Assembly (NCBI GenBank): GCA_963678775.2
Contig: CAXXGR010000007.1
Span: forward strand, 372,001-436,000
Reading direction: 5' to 3'
Length of the DNA stretch: 64,000 nt
Source of the DNA: JBFHIJ01 sp963678775
Lineage (GTDB): Bacteria > Bacteroidota > Ignavibacteria > Kapaibacteriales > UBA2268
Numbering within the stretch: position 1 is the stretch's first letter; each line of letters begins with the position of its first letter. Below the pieces are notes generated by a model. It did no database searches. It saw only the letters and a list, made by a program, of their open reading frames with translations, and was not told where the DNA came from. The translations under genes were made by a program, and so were the position numbers. Shown here in pieces: positions 51,032 through 59,245 of this stretch.

Positions 51032-51859
51032 ATGGAAAAAGAAACAAGATTAGGTAAAGCTGACAAAGCTTATGATAATAAGGACTTTTTGCACAGTCGC
51101 GATGGAAGAACTCTTCGCATATTATCTGAATATTTATACCCTGAGAAATATTTCAATTCTCACAATGTCAATCGAGTTGTAGTTTTTTATGGCTCAGCGC
51201 GCTCAGTTTCGCAAGCGGACTGGAATGCAACGGCAATAGATTTGCAGACGCAACTCACAAATGCTACCGGGGACGAAAAAATTGCAATACAAAAGAAAAT
51301 CGAATTTCATGACCGTAAAAAACTTATAAGTAAATACTATGACGAATGCGAAGAAATTGCATACAGATTTGGTAAATGGTCTATGGAGTTACCTGAAGAA
51401 AAGAGATATGATATCTGCACCGGTGGTGGCCCCGGTATGATGGAAGCTGCAAACAAAGGTGCTAAACGCTCCGGATGCAACTCTATAGGGCTGAACATAA
51501 GTTTGCCATTTGAGCAAGAACCAAATCAATTTATTACTCCAAGTCTGAACTTCGAATTTCATTATTTCTTTATGCGTAAGTTCTGGTTCGTCAATCTAGC
51601 TAAGGCTTTAGTTGCTATGCCAGGTGGCTTTGGAACTATGGATGAGCTGTTTGAAAATTTAACATTAATACAAACAAAGAAACTTACTCGTCAGCTTCCC
51701 GTATTATTATATCCAAAGGTATATTGGCAAAAACTAATCGATTTTGATTATTTCTTAGATATGGGAATGATTAGCAAGTCAGATTTAGACTTGTTCCATT
51801 TTGCTAATACACCTGATGAAGCAGTAGATTTCTTAATCTCAGAGCTATCAAATATATAA
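51032..51859 (+). CDS. LOG-family nucleoside-5'-monophosphate phosphoribohydrolase-like protein
   Basis: Cytoplasmic Rossmann-type protein of 275 residues. The diagnostic pair of motifs is present: GGGPGMMEAANKGA (residues about 129-142), with the GGGxGxMxA nucleotide loop, and MPGGFGTMDELFE (about 200), with the PGGxGTxxE active site. Such enzymes cleave ribose 5-phosphate from AMP or cytokinin riboside monophosphates; many are mislabelled lysine decarboxylases. The length is longer than the 180-200 residues of minimal LOG proteins, with an N-terminal extension and a helical insertion after VVVFYGSARSVSQADW. A good Shine-Dalgarno (AAAGGA) precedes the start. Function in this organism is unknown. 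Confidence 0.87.
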   Translation: MEKETRLGKADKAYDNKDFLHSRDGRTLRILSEYLYPEKYFNSHNVNRVVVFYGSARSVSQADWNATAIDLQTQLTNATGDEKIAIQKKIEFHDRKKLISKYYDECEEIAYRFGKWSMELPEEKRYDICTGGGPGMMEAANKGAKRSGCNSIGLNISLPFEQEPNQFITPSLNFEFHYFFMRKFWFVNLAKALVAMPGGFGTMDELFENLTLIQTKKLTRQLPVLLYPKVYWQKLIDFDYFLDMGMISKSDLDLFHFANTPDEAVDFLISELSNI

Positions 51860-51887
51860 AAATATAATCAACTATTAGGAGGTATCG

Positions 51888-53765
51888 ATGAAGAAAATAC
51901 TCTATATTTATTTTGCTTTAATATTTGCACCTGTGTTTGCTTCCGCACATGGACAAATGCAGTTAATACCTCAATCTGCTACCTCTTACAAGATTGATTA
52001 TGACGCAAATGAATACTTTGGCAACTCTGCAGATCTTGCTGCATATAACTATGTCTTCAATAAAGATGAGGATATGCCAAAGTTGATTGTCACAGATTTG
52101 CAGGCAAATAGCGGGAAGTATACTGCAAACTTAAAGTTAGATGATGAGCCGTATTATATTATTTCCAAAGTAGTATCTTCGGATGGTAAAATTGATAATA
52201 ACTTTATGAAATACTTTGTATTTCTTACTAAATCAATCAACCCACCCGAAAATTATTTCCTTAAAGTAGCTTTATTCTATATGGGTAGCTTGCCTGAGAA
52301 TTGCAGAATGGATATAGACTATACTATAGCCGAGGATTATTTTAGGAAAGAGTTAAAGCAGTACCCGGATAACTTGCAGGCAGAAATTGGTTTAACTTCA
52401 CTGCTGTTTGATATTAAAAAAATCGGACAGAAGGAATATACCCAAAAGCTAGAAAACATACTACGTAAAAAGTTTGATATAGATGACGAAGCAAATGTCA
52501 AATCTGCTTCACGTGCTTTGAAAATGATTAATCAGGCAGAGTCTGCTGACAAGTTGGAGAAGTTATTTATCCAAAAACATCCGAAAAGTGATTTAGCAGA
52601 AGAAAAGTTACTGATGGAGCTAGCAAATGCTTCTTCCAGAGATCAATTTGTTAGCATTGCTAAAAAGTATTTTACTGAGTTTCCTGACTCAAAGAGCAAA
52701 ACTAAAATTTATAATGCATTAGTTTCTTCATTTTTACAAAATGGTAAATATTCTGATTTAAAAGCTTTCTTAGCTAATCAAGAAAGAGTTCCCGGAGTAA
52801 TATATCTATCTGTGGCAAATCGCCTTATAGAAGACGCAAATGCCTATAAAGGGGCTAACTTGGCTGATAGGGTAAAAGAGGCAAGGCAAATGATTGCTTT
52901 AAACGAGAATATGATTAATAATAGCATGGATTTGCCTCAATATTTATCTCCTAAGGAAATAAAGGAAGCAAAGTTAAATATGAACATTATGCTCAACTTT
53001 ATTATTGCTAAATCTTATGTTTCAGAAGAAAACTATGGAAAAGCTATTGAATCATTTAGGAAAGTGTGGGACTATGATAGAGTGTATGACCAGAAATTTT
53101 ATGAACTGTATGCACTATCTCTGTTTGAGCTAAATAAAATACAGGATGGATTAAAAGTATTGGAATCCGCTGCTATCAATACAATATTGACTGAGGAGTT
53201 AGAGGAAAAATATAAAGATAAGTATACTACTGTAAATTCTGTTTCTGACTCGACATTTACTGAATATTTGGATAGTTTATTGCAGAAAAACAAAGAAAAA
53301 CGTATGACTACTTTAGCAGATAACGAGTTAGATAGAGTTATAAATTCCGGATCTTTAAAAACATTAGACGGTGAATTTGTGGACTTATCAGACATGAAAG
53401 GTTCAGTGGTAGTTGTTTTACTTTGGTCTTCATGGTGTGGTCCTTGTCAAACGATGTTCCCGGTATATGATGACTTATACGAACAATATAAAGAAAGCAA
53501 TGACATTATTATTCTTTCTGTAAATATTTGGGAACGTAATGACGAAGAGACAAATATTTATGATTTTCTAAACGAAGCAGAAGTAAACTTTCCGGTGCTA
53601 ACAGATGAAGCTTCTTTTATTCCTAAAAATGCCGGTATAAATGGTTTGCCTATGACTTTGATATTTGGCAAAGAAGGTAAGCTTAAGTTTAAAATACAAG
53701 GCTTTTCAGGAGATAAGAAGTTTGTTGCAGATGTATTAGACAGAGCAGAGTATTTATTGAAATAA
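51888..53765 (+). CDS. Exported TPR-like protein with C-terminal thioredoxin (TlpA-like) domain
   Basis: A 625-residue protein with a signal peptide (MKKILYIYFALIFAPVFASA) and the strongest ribosome binding site in the window (AGGAGG). Residues about 25-125 are beta-rich. Residues about 140-470 are helical repeats with TPR-like spacing (EDYFRKELKQYPDNLQAEIG and SYVSEENYGKAIESFRKVWD). Residues about 490-625 are a thioredoxin-fold domain with the redox pair C517-G-P-C520 in WSSWCGPCQTMFPVYD and a cis-proline in NGLPMTLIFG. It should act in the periplasm as a thiol-disulfide reductase or cytochrome-maturation-like factor. A strong terminator follows. Confidence 0.87.
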   Translation: MKKILYIYFALIFAPVFASAHGQMQLIPQSATSYKIDYDANEYFGNSADLAAYNYVFNKDEDMPKLIVTDLQANSGKYTANLKLDDEPYYIISKVVSSDGKIDNNFMKYFVFLTKSINPPENYFLKVALFYMGSLPENCRMDIDYTIAEDYFRKELKQYPDNLQAEIGLTSLLFDIKKIGQKEYTQKLENILRKKFDIDDEANVKSASRALKMINQAESADKLEKLFIQKHPKSDLAEEKLLMELANASSRDQFVSIAKKYFTEFPDSKSKTKIYNALVSSFLQNGKYSDLKAFLANQERVPGVIYLSVANRLIEDANAYKGANLADRVKEARQMIALNENMINNSMDLPQYLSPKEIKEAKLNMNIMLNFIIAKSYVSEENYGKAIESFRKVWDYDRVYDQKFYELYALSLFELNKIQDGLKVLESAAINTILTEELEEKYKDKYTTVNSVSDSTFTEYLDSLLQKNKEKRMTTLADNELDRVINSGSLKTLDGEFVDLSDMKGSVVVVLLWSSWCGPCQTMFPVYDDLYEQYKESNDIIILSVNIWERNDEETNIYDFLNEAEVNFPVLTDEASFIPKNAGINGLPMTLIFGKEGKLKFKIQGFSGDKKFVADVLDRAEYLLK

Positions 53766-53795
53766 TATAGAAAAATAGCTTCTCTTTGCATTTTT

Positions 53796-53857
53796 AAGGA
53801 GATTGCCATTTTAGCATAAACATATTGCTATTAATGACAGTCTCCTTTATTTTTTTT
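53796..53857 (+). terminator. Rho-independent terminator of the SDR/LOG/TlpA genes
   Basis: AAGGAGATTG (53796-53805) pairs with CAGTCTCCTT (53838-53847), one G-U pair, around an inner TAGCA/TGCTA stem. Eight T residues follow at 53850-53857. Confidence 0.82.
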
Positions 53858-54158
53858 GGAGAGTATCGACATTTTATCTAAAAACACTGGGTGGCTATAC
53901 TAATTGGTATTAAAGCTTAAATATCCATATACAACAAGAATATAAAGGCTCTAAAGTATTGCTAAAGCTCTCTTCAGGCAGTGCTTATGTGTTGTACAAG
54001 GTTTATATTTCTGTGCAAATACGCTTAAATTGTACTTTGATACAATCTTAAACTTCTTTGACAACATAAGTAATATACATAGAGTATTGTAACTCTACAA
54101 GTACACTATAGAGAGAAATTAGTGGAGTTATAATCTTGCTAAATATAAAGTATTTAAA
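53858..54158. other. Intergenic region, no supported gene
   Basis: About 300 bases between a terminator and the 3' end of the minus-strand ATPase gene. It is AT-rich and contains no open frame, tRNA or convincing hairpin. No terminator with a U tract was found for the ATPase gene. Confidence 0.5.
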
Positions 54159-56324
54159 TTACTTATCGCAATGCCTTGATATACTCATGCCTAATTGATT
54201 GCTTACTGTATTAATCTGAGTATCTAATTTTTGGAGCTCATTTTTGAGAAAATTTTCTTTATGCTTGAATTCTTCTATTTTCTTTTCTTCATCAGTTAAT
54301 GCGCTTGTCTGCGGTATTGATTTAGAAGATCGATTTTTCACCTTTGTCTTAGCTGAAAAATAGTCAATTCCGATAAATGCAGACATCAATGCTGCTAATA
54401 TGTAAAACATCTTAGAAGCAATGTCAAAAGTAGCATCGCTTTCGAACACAATCCCTAAAATCAATTCGGGCTTAATGCCAAGTACTACCAGAACTACTGT
54501 CAGAGCCAAATATTTAGTATATTTTGTATTTGGTTCAATGTTTAGCTTAGTATTCTTTTTATATAAGTTTCTACTTAGGGGCTTCTGAGCTTCTGCTATT
54601 GTATTTAATGCATCATCTAACTGGTCTCTGACTGATGATAAACTTTCGGATGCTTCTTTCTTTTGATTGCCTAATTTTGTTAATTTATCCTGCAGAGATT
54701 TTTGAAACTCAGTCTCAATTTCAGCAATGTAAGCGATTTTTTTTGAATATAAGTCAGAATCTAAAATTTGATTTAAAATGTTAAGTTTACACGCTAAGTC
54801 GTTGTTAATCCTAATCATATCTGATTTTAGTTCGAATAACTCAGATTTGTCATTTATCAAGATATTAATAGTATTCAGTTTATCAGAGAAAGCTTTTTCT
54901 AAAATAAAGTCCTGATCGAACCAATCAAAATAAGCAAGTTCGCATAGAATATTAAAGTCAGTCTCGTTATATTTATCGATTAAAGGAGCAAGTTCGTAGT
55001 ATTGTTCTGCTATCTTTTTATATCCTTTTGAGGAGCTGGGCGAGTCAAATAGGGTTGCTTTAGTTATCAATTCCTTTAATTCAGGTCGGAGTTGTAATTT
55101 ATCGCCTTTTGGGATATAAATATCACTAAGATGTTGCATAAAAGAGAATGCTATCTTTGATTTGTGTCCAATAATTTTGAAGAATTCTAAGCCTCTGGCA
55201 TCAAACTCATCTAAAAATGCAGTACATCTAATCCAATCAGATTGTTGCTCTTCAAAGTCCGCTAAAATTTTCTGACCGGCTAAGTGATACACTAAGGAAA
55301 TATTGTCTATTTCGCTGTCGCCTACTTTTTTATATTCCACTTTGAGATTGAAAATATACGGAATACCAAAAGTATTTTTTGCTAAAGTATCGTAGTCACT
55401 TTCATCGATACCTTCAGAATGAAAGAAACTTTGCATGACAAGCTTAGAAGCAGGGTTTAATGTGATATTTTCTAATTGGTCTGAATATTTTCCCCATTCT
55501 TCTTTTAGTCTGCCCTGTAATAGATTTTCTCTGAAGCTGAATACAAATCTGAAATCAAAAAAGTCGCTTAGTTTTACATCAGCATCTATAAAGGAAGTAT
55601 CGTAAGATACAAAATCACCAAACTTCAAACTATCTAAGCAAGGTAAAAGTTTTTCTAAAATCCAGTTTTGAACAGTCCATGATTGCTTATCATATCCATC
55701 GATAACCAATACTATTTTATATTTCTTTTCAGGTTTTGGGAATTCGGATTGACCCGCAAAAAGAACTGACATCAAGTCAACTATAAGAGATTCTAATGCA
55801 ACTTTAGAAGGGTTGCTAAAGAATGTTTTATATTTGTCCTGTTTAGGGTATAAAGCTTCTATAGAGTTGCAAATAGCTTCATCGCTTAAATCTACTTCAG
55901 TATCAGTTGCGCTTAGATGAAATTGATAGTTATCTTTGAGATACTCTCTTTCGTATATTTTTTCAAAGAGATAAGTATCCTTGTTTCTTAAAGTAGAAAG
56001 AGTGGAGGTGAATTGTTCATTGATAAAGGAAGATTCGTTATTTGTAAAAGCAGGTAAACTATCTGATTCTATATAATAAGCATTTTGAGCTAAACTTTGT
56101 AAAATGTCGATAGTAAATTTAGCATTAGTATCAAAGTCAGCCCTAAAAATATAGTCTACCCAATTTTCTTCAAGCAGAGCAGGGAGTAAGCTTTTTAGGA
56201 AAAATGATTTCCCTGATCCAAATGTACCATTAATTAAAACAATCTTTTTTGCAGATTCGTGATTAATATCAGCTTTTAAGCATTCAAAAGCTTTAAATAG
56301 TTCTTTCTCGTGAATCAGATACAT
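54159..56324 (-). CDS. Orphan P-loop ATPase with C-terminal membrane helices
   Basis: Protein of 721 residues; the ATG at 56324 is preferred over a TTG two codons upstream. It starts with a P-loop NTPase domain: Walker A NGTFGSGKSFFLKSLLP (about residues 32-48) and Walker B IVLVIDGYDKQSW (about 205). DFRFVFSFRENLLQGR then resembles the sensor/arginine region of STAND or KAP-type ATPases. The middle (about 270-540) is helical. A coiled coil (about 540-595) leads to two predicted membrane helices (LALTVVLVVLGI and MFYILAALMSAFIGI), then another Lys/Glu-rich coil to the end. A cytoplasmic ATPase anchored in the membrane is likely. No close family was recognised. It stands alone between two gene groups, so neither defence nor division roles can be assigned. 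Confidence 0.7.
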   Translation of the reverse strand: MYLIHEKELFKAFECLKADINHESAKKIVLINGTFGSGKSFFLKSLLPALLEENWVDYIFRADFDTNAKFTIDILQSLAQNAYYIESDSLPAFTNNESSFINEQFTSTLSTLRNKDTYLFEKIYEREYLKDNYQFHLSATDTEVDLSDEAICNSIEALYPKQDKYKTFFSNPSKVALESLIVDLMSVLFAGQSEFPKPEKKYKIVLVIDGYDKQSWTVQNWILEKLLPCLDSLKFGDFVSYDTSFIDADVKLSDFFDFRFVFSFRENLLQGRLKEEWGKYSDQLENITLNPASKLVMQSFFHSEGIDESDYDTLAKNTFGIPYIFNLKVEYKKVGDSEIDNISLVYHLAGQKILADFEEQQSDWIRCTAFLDEFDARGLEFFKIIGHKSKIAFSFMQHLSDIYIPKGDKLQLRPELKELITKATLFDSPSSSKGYKKIAEQYYELAPLIDKYNETDFNILCELAYFDWFDQDFILEKAFSDKLNTINILINDKSELFELKSDMIRINNDLACKLNILNQILDSDLYSKKIAYIAEIETEFQKSLQDKLTKLGNQKKEASESLSSVRDQLDDALNTIAEAQKPLSRNLYKKNTKLNIEPNTKYTKYLALTVVLVVLGIKPELILGIVFESDATFDIASKMFYILAALMSAFIGIDYFSAKTKVKNRSSKSIPQTSALTDEEKKIEEFKHKENFLKNELQKLDTQINTVSNQLGMSISRHCDK

Positions 56325-56409
56325 TTGCAACCATGATGAATATGAAGAAAAACAAACAAGTAATATTGCAAATTTAAAGTAAACTATTTATACCATAAAA
56401 CAAAATATT

Positions 56410-56826
56410 TTAAACAGTAAATTTCATAGAAACTTTAGTACCTATTTCGTTTTTTTCGAATGTTACATCATCAAGCAATGTTTTTATTATAAAAATGCCT
56501 CTGCCGTTCGATTTAAGGAGGTTTTCAGGCTTGCGTGGGTCTTCGACTAAATCCGGATTAAAACCGCTTCCTTCGTCTTGTATTTCGATTTCTACAAAAT
56601 CTTCGGTTGCAGCCAGCACAACTGTAACAGTTTTATTTGGATCAAATTTATTACCGTGCATTATTGCATTATTTACAGCTTCAGTTACTGAAATAAGCAA
56701 ATTGTAAAATCTGTCATCCGGTATGTCAACTATAGTTTGTAATTGTATCAGGACAGGTTCAATTTTACCCATAGATTCTTTAGTACTGGGCAAATTTACT
56801 ATTTCCTTAAAAATATAATCTTTCAT
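56410..56826 (-). CDS. RsbW-type anti-sigma regulatory factor / serine kinase
   Basis: GHKL-fold protein of 138 residues. The N-box is TEAVNNAIMHGNKFD (about residues 48-62), the G1 loop IQDEGSGFNP (about 82-91) and the G2 loop SNGRGIFII (about 107-115). All are intact, so ATP binding and kinase activity on a STAS partner are expected. A STAS protein that could be its antagonist is encoded at 28695-29087. It is the last gene of the run FlbD-like, beta-barrel, RsbW-like, starting immediately after the barrel gene stop. The target sigma factor or other partner is not evident. Confidence 0.9.
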   Translation of the reverse strand: MKDYIFKEIVNLPSTKESMGKIEPVLIQLQTIVDIPDDRFYNLLISVTEAVNNAIMHGNKFDPNKTVTVVLAATEDFVEIEIQDEGSGFNPDLVEDPRKPENLLKSNGRGIFIIKTLLDDVTFEKNEIGTKVSMKFTV

Positions 56827-58686
56827 TTAGAGTGCAATTTTTGTGGTCAAAAATAAATTGGGGATTTCTTTTTTTTCCAATCCCTTAATATATTGAAATT
56901 CGTACCAACCTTGTAAAGAAATTTCAGATTCCGAATTAAATTTAATAACAACTTCGGTTTCCGGAGATATCGAGCTGCCGGAGTACATTACCGAATTAGA
57001 ACTTGGATTTGTCATTTGAAATATTTGTTGTTGTTTCAGATAGTGATACCTTACTCCTATACCGATACGATAGTTCAAATCGGGAGCTGTATAAAACATC
57101 AATTTTGTAAATTGCTCAAAATTTCCTGTTTCCGGTGATTCCTGAAAATCCTTCCAGAAGAGTTTGCCCGTTTCATAATATCTAAAATTATTATGTAGCT
57201 CCACAGTGTGTTTAATATCTAATCTGACATTTATGGTGTCATTATAAGAAATCTGCCTAAAAGAATAACTTTCAGGGCCTCTATTTATTGTTTCATAGTC
57301 GTATATTGTATAATTAGCAAGTACTTCAAAACTGGGTCTCATTGAAAAGTTAGCGAAATTAATATCAATAGACGGGCTAAAACGGAAAATTCTATTCACG
57401 TTATTAGAACCACTATTTTGAGATTTTAAATACACAAGATGTAAGTAATTAGTTGCAAAAAGAATCTCAGTAGCAAGGTTTTTATTAAATTTATGTCTAT
57501 ACTTCGTACTCAAAGAATAGCTTAGTTCATCCCTGTCGCTGTAGTTTTGCTCATCAGGTGTGTCATATCTCATAATTGCAATATATGAATCAAAGAATAA
57601 TGTATCTTTTTCTGAAAATGCCAGTGCTAACTCTGAATATAAATTGGTAATATTAGTTACGTTATCTTTTTGTTTGTCTAAATTACGCAGTTTTTGATAC
57701 TCTATTTCCTGTAAACTATATTTATTAACCGCTTGGTTTTTTTCATCTCTAAAAGTAATTCTATAGCCAAGTTTATAGCTCGCATTCTTAAAGCGATAAA
57801 TTGTATTTATGTCTAACTTTAAAAACTGCTCTTCCAAATTTCTTTGTACTCCGGAGTATTTCAGATTCTCGATTTGTTGGTTATACTCTTCAGTAACTTT
57901 TACATAACTATAGTCAATCGTAGTCGCCACATTCCAATTATTTAGTAAGGAGTAGGTAATTGCAATATTAGAATTAATTTTATTTTCCATCCTGTTCTTG
58001 AAAATGTTTCTGTCAAAAAGGTCACTACCAACGCCTGCAAAGTTGTCAAAATCTTTCCTGTTATAGTTTAGTTTTAAACCAATTTGATCATCGTTATCAA
58101 AATTTTTTGCTACGTTTCCATTTATTACAAAAGAACTGTTTTTTCTTCCATCATCAAGTTTTGAACTTTCAAAATTAAAAGCTGATAAATAGCGATAACC
58201 ATCTATAGTTTCTTGTAGCTTGCCGGTGGACGTGTATAATAAACCCTTGTCTTCAATGCCGATTTTATTGTTTTTCTCTTTACCTATAGCGAAGTCAATG
58301 TATGCCAAATCGCCATATAAGTAACTAATACCGGGGGAGAAGCTAAGCCTTTCCAGTTTATTGACTCCACCAGCCTGACCATCGTTAGAGTAGTACCAGT
58401 TATTTTTTAATATGAAACTAAAATTTGAATCGATAGCGACCGAATACTGTAGAGACCAATCATTCAAATCTCTAAAATCGTTTGTAATGTCAGTTAAAGC
58501 TGTACCCACATATTTTTCTTGGAGTACTAAATCACCCCAAAATAGATTGGTCTTATAAATAGAAGAGGCCGTAAAGTTATATGTATTAGATAATTTATTT
58601 AGTCCTGTGATGATATGACTATCAGCAGCGAAAGCTATAGATGGAAATAAGGCAAGTATAAGTAATATTTTATGAAAATTATTCAA
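56827..58686 (-). CDS. Outer-membrane beta-barrel protein of unknown function
   Basis: Exported protein of 619 residues with a signal peptide (NNFHKILLILALFPSIAFAA). The start codon is TTG, the only start candidate that keeps the whole signal. The mature sequence is a long series of amphipathic strands with aromatic girdles (KNNWYYSNDG, FSPGISYLYGDLAYIDFAIG, FRFSPSIDINFANFSMRPSF and similar). It ends near GWYEFQYIKGLEKKEI and FLTTKIAL, strand-like as in outer-membrane porins. No plug or TonB box was seen, so a transporter of the SusC type is unlikely. The gene lies 4 bases after an FlbD-family gene and directly before an RsbW-type gene. Confidence 0.8.
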   Translation of the reverse strand: MNNFHKILLILALFPSIAFAADSHIITGLNKLSNTYNFTASSIYKTNLFWGDLVLQEKYVGTALTDITNDFRDLNDWSLQYSVAIDSNFSFILKNNWYYSNDGQAGGVNKLERLSFSPGISYLYGDLAYIDFAIGKEKNNKIGIEDKGLLYTSTGKLQETIDGYRYLSAFNFESSKLDDGRKNSSFVINGNVAKNFDNDDQIGLKLNYNRKDFDNFAGVGSDLFDRNIFKNRMENKINSNIAITYSLLNNWNVATTIDYSYVKVTEEYNQQIENLKYSGVQRNLEEQFLKLDINTIYRFKNASYKLGYRITFRDEKNQAVNKYSLQEIEYQKLRNLDKQKDNVTNITNLYSELALAFSEKDTLFFDSYIAIMRYDTPDEQNYSDRDELSYSLSTKYRHKFNKNLATEILFATNYLHLVYLKSQNSGSNNVNRIFRFSPSIDINFANFSMRPSFEVLANYTIYDYETINRGPESYSFRQISYNDTINVRLDIKHTVELHNNFRYYETGKLFWKDFQESPETGNFEQFTKLMFYTAPDLNYRIGIGVRYHYLKQQQIFQMTNPSSNSVMYSGSSISPETEVVIKFNSESEISLQGWYEFQYIKGLEKKEIPNLFLTTKIAL

Positions 58687-58690
58687 AATA

Positions 58691-58900
58691 TTATTTCTCT
58701 AAAATTTTGGGTATTGTTGCTGATTGACAATCTCTTCTATAGGTAATGACTTTGTCAATTATTTCCTGTGATGAAGAAGAAACTATTATCTTTTTGCCTG
58801 ATTTCAAAGAAATTACAGTGTCATGCCCTGTTTCTACAGTCTCTATTTCATCTGCATTCACAACAATTTCTAAGCCGTTTATTTTTTTCAAAATTATCAT
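58691..58900 (-). CDS. FlbD-family small protein
   Basis: A 69-residue protein. The start is set at 58900 (MIILKKINGLEIVVNADEIE); longer frames add a non-homologous leader. The sequence IILKKINGLEIVVNADEIE, then TVETGHDTVISLKSGKKIIV and the helix SQEIIDKVITYRR match FlbD, a small protein usually found in flagellar operons and also in non-flagellar settings. Its biochemical role is unknown. No flagellar gene lies nearby. It is co-directional with a beta-barrel gene 4 bases downstream and an RsbW-type gene after that, so it may act in an envelope or motility signalling unit. Confidence 0.8.
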   Translation of the reverse strand: MIILKKINGLEIVVNADEIETVETGHDTVISLKSGKKIIVSSSSQEIIDKVITYRRDCQSATIPKILEK

Positions 58901-58987
58901 AATAAATACTTGTTTATAATGGCAAATATCATTAATTTGATATTCATAGTACGACATAATTTGAAAATCGTTCAAAAAATCTATAAA

Positions 58988-59242
58988 ATGTACGAAAATA
59001 GAAAAGAAAGACTCATTGACTGGATTAATTCTATAGAAAATCCGGATATATTAAATGAAATTGAAGCAATAGCCATTGCCAATAGCCCTAATAAAAAAAT
59101 CAGGGTGAATACAAACGAAGGCTTAAAGCTATCTTTTGGCTCGCACCCTGAGCATGCTCTACCGAAGGAGAATTGCTGTTCTAATTCGGAAATTGAATAT
59201 CTCAAAAAATACTTTACATATCTTCATACAAAGAAGAAGTAG
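58988..59242 (+). CDS. Small protein with addiction-module-antitoxin-like N-terminus
   Basis: A plus-strand frame of 84 residues starting MYENRKERLIDWINSIENPD. The first 35 residues (RKERLIDWINSIENPDILNE, then IEAIA) resemble the short helical N-terminus of small Bacteroidota antitoxins. The rest (GSHPEHALPKENCCSNSEIE) is hydrophilic and unrecognised. The start is chosen over 58910 because the upstream part is hydrophobic and overlaps the promoter side of the divergent FlbD gene. No toxin gene is beside it. Its stop is only three bases from the stop of the truncated clpB. Coding is likely but not certain. Confidence 0.5.
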   Translation: MYENRKERLIDWINSIENPDILNEIEAIAIANSPNKKIRVNTNEGLKLSFGSHPEHALPKENCCSNSEIEYLKKYFTYLHTKKK

Positions 59243-59245
59243 TTG

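Noticed and set aside
58981..59205. A 74-residue minus-strand frame with a hydrophobic segment
   Set aside because: It is antisense to the better supported 58988-59242 frame and has no family resemblance.
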